A stretch of DNA of 64,000 bases, from NCBI RefSeq assembly GCF_007747995.1, contig NZ_CP036276.1, positions 2,657,001 to 2,721,000 on the forward strand, written 5' to 3'. The notes under the pieces were generated by a model that was not told where the DNA came from, did not search any database, and saw only the letters and a list, made by a program, of their open reading frames with translations. Below are positions 26,031 to 33,632 of the stretch, one piece after another (the first letter of the stretch is position 1; every line of letters begins with the position of its first letter). The position numbers were made by a program, and so were the translations under genes. Origin of the DNA: Symmachiella dynata. Lineage in GTDB: Bacteria; Planctomycetota; Planctomycetia; Planctomycetales; Planctomycetaceae.

Positions 26031-27137
26031 TTAGGCACTGACGAAGGACTTGGGATCTTCCCATTGCCCCATCTCTTCTTGGAACTTCAGGCCTTTGTCG
26101 ACTTCCAGCATGCCGTCAGCGGCGACGACGATACCATGTCGCTCCAACGGTCGCGGTGCGGGACCTTCGAAGTTGACCCCATCGATGTAAAATCCCGAAC
26201 CATGGCAAGGGCACTTAAATTTTTGTTCCCCTTCCAACCAGTTCGGCGTGCAGCCTAAGTGCGTGCAAACCGTCGACAAGGCGACGATCACGTTTTGACC
26301 TTTGTAGCGATCCGTGTGCACCACCCAGATGCCACGTTCCGCTTTCCATTTGGTCGAGACCGTGCCGAAGTCGTAATCTCCCGGCGAACCGATCTTGAAT
26401 TTGCTCGGGGGTTCGACCAAGACATTGGGCAAACCAAAGCGGACCAGTGCTAACAGCCACGCGCTCGCCGAACCAGCCAGCATGACCCACGCTGCCGCGA
26501 AAGCCGATGGCACTACCAGCAGTGCGGCCAAAAAGCTGCGGCGATTCTCATCCACAGGCGCCGGCACCGGCTTGGCTTTGGGCTTACGAGGTGGGACCGG
26601 CATTTTGGGCGGCAACTTCTTGCCGTCCGCAGTCGTGGCAGCCGGAGCCGCCTTCTCACCCGCTGCTTGTTTCTCACTGCGAAACGCGGCCAGCATCTCC
26701 TTGACCGACGGTTTGTCGCCGCTGGCGGTTGTTGCTGCTTTTGCGGGAGCTTCTTTTTTCTTCGCCGGAGCTGCGGAACCTGCCGCTGCTGCGGCGCCTC
26801 CCGCCTTTTGGGCACGGGCGGCCGCTAGAATATCTTTGGTCGATGTCGGTTTGGCGCCGGATGCGGCCTTTGCCTTGGGCTTTTCTGCCGCAGGAGGAGC
26901 CGCTGATTTCTCGCCACCCGCTGCTGCGCGAGCCGCGGCTAGAATGTCTTTCGTCGACGTCGGCTTCTTCGCTGGAGCTGCCGGCGTGGACTCTGCCACG
27001 GGTGCTTCCTCTGCGGGCGTTTCGGCGGTTGTTTCTTCCGGAGCAGGGGCCTCGACAACCTCCTCAGCCGGAGCGTCCGATGAAGATCCAGCGGACGCCT
27101 CGGCGCGACAAAACGCCAAGATATCCGCGGTGGTCAT
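26031..27137 (-). CDS. Rieske iron-sulfur protein with repeated N-terminal motif
   Basis: 368 residues from ATG 27137 (AGGAAG upstream; an alternative ATG lies at 27164). The C-terminal Rieske fold has both cluster boxes, CTHLGC and CPCHGSGF, giving two Cys and two His for the 2Fe-2S centre. A single helix after RRSF (about residues 185-215) anchors it. The first ~170 residues are Ala/Pro/Lys-rich and contain four copies of a short helical motif: TTADILAFCRA, STKDILAAARA twice, and SVKEMLAAFRS. The motif is not part of known Rieske proteins. It is the first gene of the respiratory cluster. Confidence 0.9.
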   Translation of the reverse strand: MTTADILAFCRAEASAGSSSDAPAEEVVEAPAPEETTAETPAEEAPVAESTPAAPAKKPTSTKDILAAARAAAGGEKSAAPPAAEKPKAKAASGAKPTSTKDILAAARAQKAGGAAAAAGSAAPAKKKEAPAKAATTASGDKPSVKEMLAAFRSEKQAAGEKAAPAATTADGKKLPPKMPVPPRKPKAKPVPAPVDENRRSFLAALLVVPSAFAAAWVMLAGSASAWLLALVRFGLPNVLVEPPSKFKIGSPGDYDFGTVSTKWKAERGIWVVHTDRYKGQNVIVALSTVCTHLGCTPNWLEGEQKFKCPCHGSGFYIDGVNFEGPAPRPLERHGIVVAADGMLEVDKGLKFQEEMGQWEDPKSFVSA

Positions 27138-27179
27138 GTTCTTCCTGTCTGGAATCTTTGCCATGCGGTTCCAAACCAA

Positions 27180-27701
27180 TCCCTAAAGGCAGACGAGACG
27201 CAACCAAAACAGCGCGATACCTTATCGCTTGTTGATTGTGCCAATCGCTGACAATTGCTTGAAAATTCGACTCGATGATTCAGGCGCATCGTGAGTCCCG
27301 CATCGATGAAATGCCGGGTCGCTCACAATGATTTGAGGAGCCTCAACGTATTCTCACAGCCAACGTTGATGGCGGCTGGAAGAATTCCTGTTTGACGGGT
27401 CTTCTTCGATAAGTAAAGGATTTTGGCATGAAGAAACGCGGCTGACAACCGAGAAGCTCCGTTTCCGCACCGTTTTCTCAGTTCCAAGAATGCCACTCAA
27501 GTCGTTTCCCAGGCACGAGAAGCAGACAGGAGCCCACAGCGCTGGATAATCGTTTCAGCACCTGATTTCACTCCAAGCCCACTACAAAACGGCCCGCTTG
27601 CCCCGCGCGCCACGGGGGATGCCAGGCCCTCCTGACGCCTCGATTCGGGCCTCCAGGACGCGTCGACCGAATTGAATCGTTTAGCAATTCAATGCACAAT
27701 A
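27180..27701. promoter_or_regulatory. Divergent intergenic region upstream of the respiratory cluster
   Basis: About 520 bp without a convincing gene separates the Rieske gene (minus strand) from the DUF4392 gene (plus strand). It must hold the promoter of the ~20-kb respiratory cluster and probably that of the DUF4392 gene. I saw no clear sigma-70 boxes, operator palindrome or riboswitch in it. Confidence 0.4.
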
Positions 27702-28730
27702 ATGAGCATGCCCTCCACTCCACCATCGCCATTGATCGCACAGCTCGACGAACTTATTCGTCGCGATCCCGCACAACGCGGGTTAATCGGAACCGAACGA
27801 GAATTTGGAGCGTTGTGTCCTGGGCACCTCGCCGCCGCTGCCGCCGAACTCGCCGAGAATGCCCGTTCGGTGGGAATCGTCACCGGCTTTTTCATCCCCG
27901 GCGGCCAACCTCCAGCCGCTGAGACCGACGGACCGCTCGGCACCCTGTTTCTAGCAGCGGTTCTGGAAAAACTGGGAGTCGAGTCCCACGTCATCACCGA
28001 CAATCACTGTCATCCGGCCCTCCAAGCCGCCGCAGAGGCCATGGAATTTCCCAATGATCGCGTGCATCAAACGGTGGTCAACATAAACGAAACCGGCGAG
28101 ACGTTTTTCCAATCCGCCCCCGGTAAACAATTGACGCACCTGATCGCCCTCGAACGGGTCGGTCCCTGCCACACCACCACTTCGCTCACCGGTCAACGCC
28201 GCAGCGGGACAGTTCCGCTTGAGGAATTCCATCAACTCGTCCTGCCGACCGCCCATGACCGCTGCCACAACATGCGGGGCGAAGCGATGGATGCCTATTC
28301 CGGCAATCTGCACCGCCTCTTCGAATTCGCCACCCAATCGCGTCCCAGCATCAAAACCATCGGCATCGGCGACGGCGCCAACGAAATCGGCATGGGCAGC
28401 ATCCCCTGGGAAAACCTGCACCGGCGACTGGAAGGCGATCACGCCGGCCGTGTCCCCTGTCGCATCGCCACCGACTGGACCATCGTCACCGGCACCAGCA
28501 ACTGGGGCGGCTACGCCCTCGCCGCCGCCATCGCCCATCTAAAAGACGCCCCGCAACACCTCGCCCCCTACGACGCCGCCCAGCAATTCGGAGTGCTCGA
28601 ACATTTCGTCCAACACGGCCCCGCAGTCGACGGCGTCACCCGCCGCCAAGAACCAACCGTCGACGGTCTGCCGTTTTTGACCTACATCCAACCGCTGGAA
28701 GGGATCCGGCAGCTGTTGGGGATCGACTAG
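27702..28730 (+). CDS. DUF4392 protein, D-glutamate cyclase-like
   Basis: The 342-residue protein matches the DUF4392/D-glutamate cyclase family: ARSVGIVTGFFIPGG near the start, ETDGPLGTLFLAAVLEKLG, ALERVGPC, IGIGDGANEIGMG and the C-terminal TDWTIVTGTSNWGGYALAAA. Mitochondrial relatives (DGLUCY) convert D-glutamate to 5-oxo-D-proline; bacterial roles are little known. Start chosen at ATG 27702 (MSMPSTPP); ATG 27708 is also possible. The last 39 codons are present again at 29469-29585 with only synonymous differences, on the far side of the next gene. Confidence 0.85.
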   Translation: MSMPSTPPSPLIAQLDELIRRDPAQRGLIGTEREFGALCPGHLAAAAAELAENARSVGIVTGFFIPGGQPPAAETDGPLGTLFLAAVLEKLGVESHVITDNHCHPALQAAAEAMEFPNDRVHQTVVNINETGETFFQSAPGKQLTHLIALERVGPCHTTTSLTGQRRSGTVPLEEFHQLVLPTAHDRCHNMRGEAMDAYSGNLHRLFEFATQSRPSIKTIGIGDGANEIGMGSIPWENLHRRLEGDHAGRVPCRIATDWTIVTGTSNWGGYALAAAIAHLKDAPQHLAPYDAAQQFGVLEHFVQHGPAVDGVTRRQEPTVDGLPFLTYIQPLEGIRQLLGID

Positions 28731-28835
28731 ATGCAGTGATTGATCGCTTTAATAGGCCTCTGGTGAATTTATAGGGCAAAATGTCGTTTACACAAATTGA
28801 ACGCCATGAAATACAAACCTAAGGGCAAACTGAAG

Positions 28836-29435
28836 ATGCGAATTCCATTGCCTTTTTTTCTCCTCACTTGTGCCCTGTTTGGGTGCGAAAAACCTCCAGA
28901 TCAACCAGATGTCACACGAAAAATTTCAACGGAGAAGTCCACAAAGCAAATCCCCGCTAATTGGCAAACGATCAGAGTGGATGCCCTTTTTTCTTTTCGT
29001 GCGCCACCTGATTTGAAAGAGGTCGACGTGCAAGGCTTCGATTCGTTGGTGGGAGAATTCGTCGGTCCAACTTTGACATTGAGCTACGATTATGGACGGT
29101 TTTCGAATTCGCTGTCTGAAGAGGAGTTTGACGGAAATTGGACCATCATCGACGGATTCCGTGCTCGCATCGCTCGGAGAGGGAACTATTGTGGCGTCCA
29201 TTTTCCTGAGGTGAAACAAGCCTTCCAAGCAAAAGATCCCCCTGGGGTGAAAGAACCCGCGGAGGAAAAAGCCTCCCGAGAGGAGAGAGTGCTCCTGGAT
29301 GAAGAGAGCCAGCGTATTGAAAAACAGCTCGGTCGCATGAAGATCTGGAATTCGCTGACGATGAGTATCGAGATGGATGTTGCTGATGCAGAGTTCTGTG
29401 AAATGATCTTCCGGACAATCAAATTTACCAAATGA
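28836..29435 (+). CDS. Small lipoprotein, paralogue of 30915-31382 (cargo of a 3'-end-duplication locus)
   Basis: About 199 residues with a lipoprotein signal (MRIPLPFFLLTCALFGC). The body contains FSFRAPPDLKEVDVQG, DSLVGEFVGPTLTLSYDYG and TIIDGFRARIAR. These align closely with the lipoprotein at 30915-31382, so the two are paralogues. A charged, Glu/Lys-rich insertion near residues 135-165 is specific to this copy. The start is uncertain: ATG 28836 gives a compact signal peptide, ATG 28806 a longer one. It lies between the intact DUF4392 gene and a second copy of that gene's 3' end. Function unknown. Confidence 0.65.
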   Translation: MRIPLPFFLLTCALFGCEKPPDQPDVTRKISTEKSTKQIPANWQTIRVDALFSFRAPPDLKEVDVQGFDSLVGEFVGPTLTLSYDYGRFSNSLSEEEFDGNWTIIDGFRARIARRGNYCGVHFPEVKQAFQAKDPPGVKEPAEEKASREERVLLDEESQRIEKQLGRMKIWNSLTMSIEMDVADAEFCEMIFRTIKFTK

Positions 29436-29459
29436 CATTCAAGCAACGATTGTACATGG

Positions 29460-29585
29460 ATGTGCAACCACGGCCCCGCCGTCGACGGCGTCACCCGCCG
29501 CCAAGAACCAACCGTCGATGGTCTGCCGTTTTTAACCTACATCCAACCGCTGGAAGGGATCCGGCAGTTATTGGGAATTGATTAG
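29460..29585 (+). pseudogene. Duplicated 3' end of the DUF4392 gene
   Basis: Bases 29469-29585 repeat the last 39 codons (stop included) of the gene ending at 28730. I count 8 base differences in 7 codons (GCA/GCC, GAC/GAT twice, TTG/TTA, CTG/TTA, GGG/GGA, ATC/ATT), all synonymous. The frame opens with an ATG at 29460 but there is no ribosome-binding site or full domain. It is a remnant, most likely a displaced gene end. Confidence 0.9.
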
Positions 29586-29598
29586 TCGACACTGCTTA

Positions 29599-30585
29599 TC
29601 AGAAAGCCAATGCCGTGAATCGCATTACAACTTTTCCACTGTTTGCGTCGAACCCTTCGACATAGGCTCCACAATTTCCCGCACCGACGACATATACTAA
29701 GTTGTCATTGCGTACAACGGACACATAGTGATTGCCCAAGGGCAGACTCATAGAAGACGGAGGAATCGTTCCCCATACATCGGCTTCCCACCGAACTTTA
29801 TCTCCAACATAGAATCTCAGTAAATCGTCTTCGCTAAGTATGCTGCGATCATAAATCGTCACCCAAAAGCGACGCTCATCATTTGTGAACGCAAAACCTT
29901 TCTGGAGAGCGCCTCTAGTTTTCACGGAACTCAGAGGAATCACCGACTCTGCGGATGTGCCATCTAGTACAACATTGTCTCCGGAGACCGTGACTTCATT
30001 GGGGGCGTTACTAAGCACCGTCCAGTCAAGTTCCGTATTATCGTCGCCTTTGATTGTTACGTGCTGTTTTTGAATGGCCAGACCGTGCATGCCGTCGCGA
30101 AACACAAAATACGTTGAAACTCTGTCGTGACGCACAGATCCAAATTCCAACACGGTCAAATACCAATCAGGCAACGGGATCTTAAGACGTCCCTCGCAGA
30201 ATCCCACAAACCTCGCCGCATCAGCCCTGTCAATTTGATAATCTCTTTTGGCGGGGAGCCCTGTGGTTTCTGGCGTCCGAAGTTCATCGCGGTTGGTTCT
30301 ATTCTGGGCCGGCCTCACAACAAACAATTCAAATGCCGCTGAGAGGCTTACCGTATCGTTGTCGTCCATCGTCAAAAGACGTAAATCATTCTCTGAACAA
30401 TTCCAAAGCTCCCGATTCCATTTTACGAACAACTCACGGTTCGTGATCGCTTTTTCGGCATCTGCAACTATCTCTCCTGTGCCGGCCGACAAATCATCGC
30501 AATGCCCAACGTTCACAGAAAACAGAAGTCCACTCACTAGACAAAAGCAGATTAAGTTAACCTTCACGATCGAGAGTCGTTTCAT
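29599..30585 (-). CDS. Exported protein of unknown function
   Basis: 328 residues from ATG 30585 (GGAG upstream). A signal peptide (about MKRLSIVKVNLICFCLVSGLLF) is followed by a soluble domain with no family I recognise. The C-terminal third is beta-rich (HYVSVVRNDNLVYVVGAGN, YVEGFDANSGKVVMRF), recalling a WD/PQQ-type blade where a value is fetched and compared, but this is weak. It faces the lipoprotein gene at 30915 across a divergent region of about 330 bp. Probably periplasmic. Confidence 0.55.
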   Translation of the reverse strand: MKRLSIVKVNLICFCLVSGLLFSVNVGHCDDLSAGTGEIVADAEKAITNRELFVKWNRELWNCSENDLRLLTMDDNDTVSLSAAFELFVVRPAQNRTNRDELRTPETTGLPAKRDYQIDRADAARFVGFCEGRLKIPLPDWYLTVLEFGSVRHDRVSTYFVFRDGMHGLAIQKQHVTIKGDDNTELDWTVLSNAPNEVTVSGDNVVLDGTSAESVIPLSSVKTRGALQKGFAFTNDERRFWVTIYDRSILSEDDLLRFYVGDKVRWEADVWGTIPPSSMSLPLGNHYVSVVRNDNLVYVVGAGNCGAYVEGFDANSGKVVMRFTALAF

Positions 30586-30914
30586 CGTGTTTCTCCGAGA
30601 CAAGGAAAGTCCGAATATTTGCGAGGCATGTAAAAAAGGAGAAGGCGTCTTTTCGGAATCGTCAAATCGATGCTACCAAAAATTGCCGCCCCCCACCTCA
30701 AAAAGCCACCACTCCACCGTCCGGAATCTCCTACAACTGACGGCGATGCATCAAATTGACGAACTTTTTTTGCCGAATTGGAATGAATTCGGGAACCAAT
30801 CCGAGGAATGGGCCGTCTTTATCTGGTAGCGCGACGGGCAACAACCCAGTCCTGGTGCGGATTCGCGTACAGCGAATAGAAGATCTCAATGAGCACGGAA
30901 TCAGGAGTTTCTTT
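30586..30914. other. Divergent intergenic region, no gene seen
   Basis: About 330 bp between two divergent genes. It should hold both promoters. Open frames here are short and lack coding character; the only clear element is the AGGAG site at 30903-30907 in front of the gene at 30915. Confidence 0.4.
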
Positions 30915-31382
30915 ATGTCCGTCTTGCGACTTTCAATTCTGCTCAGCGTGGCCTCGGTTCTGGGGTGCGCAGAGTCCGTGCCGACCAAAGACCTAGCCCA
31001 TGAAATCCCGACGGGTTGGGAGATGATCAAAGCTGACAATTATTTTCGATTCCGTGCGCCGTCCGACCTCCAGAAACAAGACGTACAGGGAGTCGATTCA
31101 TTGGTCGGAGAATTCGTCAGTCCGACATTGACGTTATCTTTTGACTATGGAGCTTACTCTGATCCGCTCGACAGGGAGGGGTTCGACGGATTCTGGACCA
31201 CGATTGACGGACGTCGTGCTCGTATCGCTCGAAACGAGGAACTCATCGGAGTCCACTTTCCGGATGTCAACGGGGGGCCGAAACAGCCTATGACTACCAA
31301 ACTGACTATGATTGTCAAATTAAACGGCGCTCCTCCAGAAATTGGTGAGACAATTTTTCAGACAATCGAGTTTGGCGAATAA
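30915..31382 (+). CDS. Small lipoprotein, paralogue of 28836-29435
   Basis: 155 residues. The ATG at 30915 follows a clear AGGAG at 7-nt spacing, so the longer open frame upstream is not used. The signal MSVLRLSILLSVASVLGC has a lipobox. The body has FRFRAPSDLQKQDVQG, DSLVGEFVSPTLTLSFDYG and TTIDGRRARIAR, matching the neighbour at 28836-29435 but without its charged insertion. Function unknown; probably attached to a membrane on the outer side. Confidence 0.7.
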   Translation: MSVLRLSILLSVASVLGCAESVPTKDLAHEIPTGWEMIKADNYFRFRAPSDLQKQDVQGVDSLVGEFVSPTLTLSFDYGAYSDPLDREGFDGFWTTIDGRRARIARNEELIGVHFPDVNGGPKQPMTTKLTMIVKLNGAPPEIGETIFQTIEFGE

Positions 31383-31472
31383 CTTTCATGCAACATCTTT
31401 GATTTGGCACGTCATTGCCGCGCCCATCGCATCAATGCAGCTCAGCAGGAGCTTCGCCCTCCCGGTGGAACC

Positions 31473-32681
31473 TCAATAATCCACCACCCCCCCATCCGCA
31501 TCTAACTTCGGACCCCGCCAGCGGTATTTGTAATTTGGGTCCGCCGCCACCTTCGCCAGCGCGGTTTCGTTAACATCCACGCACAGCCCCGTCCCCTCCG
31601 GCAGCGTTACATGCCCGTCGTCGGTGCGCTTCCAATGCGGCTTGACGATTGTCCCTAATAGTTCATCGTCGTACGCTTCGTGGATCAAAAATAACGGCAC
31701 CGAGGCGGCGACGTGAAAACTGGCCGTCATGCCCAGATACGATTGCGTGCAGTGCGGCGCGATGGGGGTCATGTAGGCCTCGGCCAGCGTAGCGATCTTT
31801 CTCATCTGGCTGATGCCCCCTGTATATCCGCAGTCGGGCTGCACAATGTCCAACACCTTCTCCGCCAGATACGGCAGGATACCCCAAATCGTGCGGTCCC
31901 GTTCCCCGGCAGCGAGCGGAATGCGGATTTGCTGTTTCAGCCGTTTGAACACCTCAATATTTCCCGGCACCGCCGGCTCTTCCAGAAACAACAAATTGTA
32001 CGGTTCGATGGCGGCGGCGAATTGAATCAGCATCGCCGGCGGCACGGCGCTGTGGGCATCGAACATCACCGTGCCATCAGGTCCGACTTTTTCGCGGGCG
32101 TTACGGACCGACTGCACCATGCGTTCAATCTGATCGGGATTGCCCGACTGCGGTTGCGGCCCGCTACCCACCTTGATCGCCTTGTCCGTGGGATAAACGC
32201 GAATCTTCTCCCGCAGTGGTCCGCCCAACAGGCGATACACCGGCACGCCCCACAACTGCCCGGTGATATCCCACAGCGCCATATCGATCCCGGCGATCGT
32301 GTGCAGCATAAACGCCCCACCGCGCTGATTCCGCTCCGCCCGATACAGCACCTGCCACAGATGCTCAATCCGCGTCGGATTCTGCCCGTCCAACATCTCA
32401 AACATCGAACTCGCCAACGCCGCCGCCACCGTCGGCACAACCCCCTTGATCTCCCCCCACCCGCTAATGCCATGATTCGTGTCGATCTTTACGTACACCC
32501 GATCCCGACAAATATGCGGCGTCAACCGCGTAATCCGAATCGAAGAAGTCCGATCCAAAACCGCCCCCGCCGGATCCGCCGCCCGAGCCTCTCCAGCAAA
32601 CAACGCCGCCCCGGCCGCCGCCCCGATTGAGCCGAGTAATGTGCGTCGCGGAATATGTGTCTCATGGGATGGTAACGTCAT
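31473..32681 (-). CDS. Tat-exported enolase-superfamily enzyme (mandelate racemase/muconate lactonizing type)
   Basis: 402 residues from ATG 32681 (GAGGAG upstream). A twin-arginine signal (IPRRTLLGSIGAAAGAALFA) directs export of a folded enzyme. The capping and barrel domains show the metal ligands in VMFDAHSAV (Asp), LLFLEEPAVP (Glu) and LAAGERD (Glu), with a likely catalytic His in APHCTQ, as in sugar-acid dehydratases of the superfamily. The reaction is probably Mg-dependent proton abstraction from a sugar acid; the substrate is unknown. The open frame extends upstream of the signal but that part has no coding character. Confidence 0.87.
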   Translation of the reverse strand: MTLPSHETHIPRRTLLGSIGAAAGAALFAGEARAADPAGAVLDRTSSIRITRLTPHICRDRVYVKIDTNHGISGWGEIKGVVPTVAAALASSMFEMLDGQNPTRIEHLWQVLYRAERNQRGGAFMLHTIAGIDMALWDITGQLWGVPVYRLLGGPLREKIRVYPTDKAIKVGSGPQPQSGNPDQIERMVQSVRNAREKVGPDGTVMFDAHSAVPPAMLIQFAAAIEPYNLLFLEEPAVPGNIEVFKRLKQQIRIPLAAGERDRTIWGILPYLAEKVLDIVQPDCGYTGGISQMRKIATLAEAYMTPIAPHCTQSYLGMTASFHVAASVPLFLIHEAYDDELLGTIVKPHWKRTDDGHVTLPEGTGLCVDVNETALAKVAADPNYKYRWRGPKLDADGGVVDY

Positions 32682-32809
32682 AGTCAGCTCCTCGATGCGC
32701 TTCGCGATGTTACGGCGGCAGGATACGTAAGCCTCCATTGAACCGCGTAGCGTCGCGAATGCCAAGCCGCCACACGACTCTGACTGGCGTCTGAGAACAT
32801 CCTCCAGAT

Positions 32810-33250
32810 TCAATCATAGCCGCCGACTGGAAATACCATATCGTCTCCTGCTCCGTTGGAATCTATGCCGTCGAGCCCTATAGAGTACAGTACATACACT
32901 TCACATTTTCCTAGCTTGACCAGTTTGTACTGTAGAAGATTGTTCCAACCGTCCAATAATTCTTGTTCAACAAAAACCGGTCCAACACCTCGTCTGACTT
33001 CATCTTGCCATTGATCGGGATCCGGAAATCGATCATTTTCTTCAAAAAAGGCGTCAAACGTGCGCCCCATACGTGCTAGGTTTCGTCGTGTCACCCCTCT
33101 AGCTGTTAAATTCGGCTGCCCATAAAAGTAATAGACTCCAAGTCCCGAGAGAAATGATAGAACACATAAGAATAACGTCGTCAATGAAGGCAAGATTCCT
33201 CCGACACCTGATTTCGTCGGGCTGCTGTCACTTACATCTGTTGTTTCCAT
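32810..33250 (-). CDS. Membrane-anchored protein with GspG-like C-terminal segment
   Basis: The 146-residue protein has one helix (LTTLFLCVLSFLSGLGVYYFYG) after a short Ser/Thr-rich N-terminus. The C-terminal part (FPDPDQWQDEV, GWNNLLQYK, LYSIGLDGIDSNGAGDD) looks like the major pseudopilin GspG fold, which ends in a Ca-binding SxGxDGxxG...DD stretch. The canonical pilin N-terminus (GFTLIE) is missing, so it is not a normal pseudopilin. Such stand-alone GspG-like proteins occur widely in planctomycetes. Function unknown. Confidence 0.65.
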   Translation of the reverse strand: METTDVSDSSPTKSGVGGILPSLTTLFLCVLSFLSGLGVYYFYGQPNLTARGVTRRNLARMGRTFDAFFEENDRFPDPDQWQDEVRRGVGPVFVEQELLDGWNNLLQYKLVKLGKCEVYVLYSIGLDGIDSNGAGDDMVFPVGGYD

Positions 33251-33333
33251 CGCCGTTCCTATTAACGATAAAAGAGCGGTAGGTCAGGCAGCAACATAAG
33301 ACCGATCGATCCAAGTAGCATTTCACGACACGC

Positions 33334-33567
33334 TTACTTATCTGAATTCTCCGCACCCGTCTTCGCCGCTTCCTCCGCCGCAGTCACCCGTGCACGGATC
33401 TCCGCATCACACCCCTCCGCGAGGGCTTTCATCACGGGGTCTTTTTCCAGCTTCACGTTGGAGCGGACGCTGCCCATTGATTTGCGGTCGTCAATCTCGA
33501 TTTCAACGTCGGTGACTTTCGGTAGATCGAACGCCATATTGCCTGGGAGCCTTTGAGGAGATTGCAA
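33334..33567 (-). pseudogene. Duplicated 3' end of the zinc-ribbon/repeat protein gene (35558-37486)
   Basis: The last ~50 codons repeat the 3' end of the gene at 35558-37486. Thirty-four consecutive residues (33385-33486, starting RKSMGSVRS and ending IRARV) are identical in protein while I count about 7 base differences, all synonymous. Sequence upstream of this block (MAFDLPKVTDVEIEIDD) is not shared, so the fragment is a gene tail joined to unrelated sequence. The full gene is on the same strand 2 kb away, with the WGR gene in between. Confidence 0.8.
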
Positions 33568-33632
33568 GAAGCGGCGGTATTTCGAAAGCGGGCCATTCCC
33601 GATCGACTCCGCCTAACGTGCGACATGCCGAG

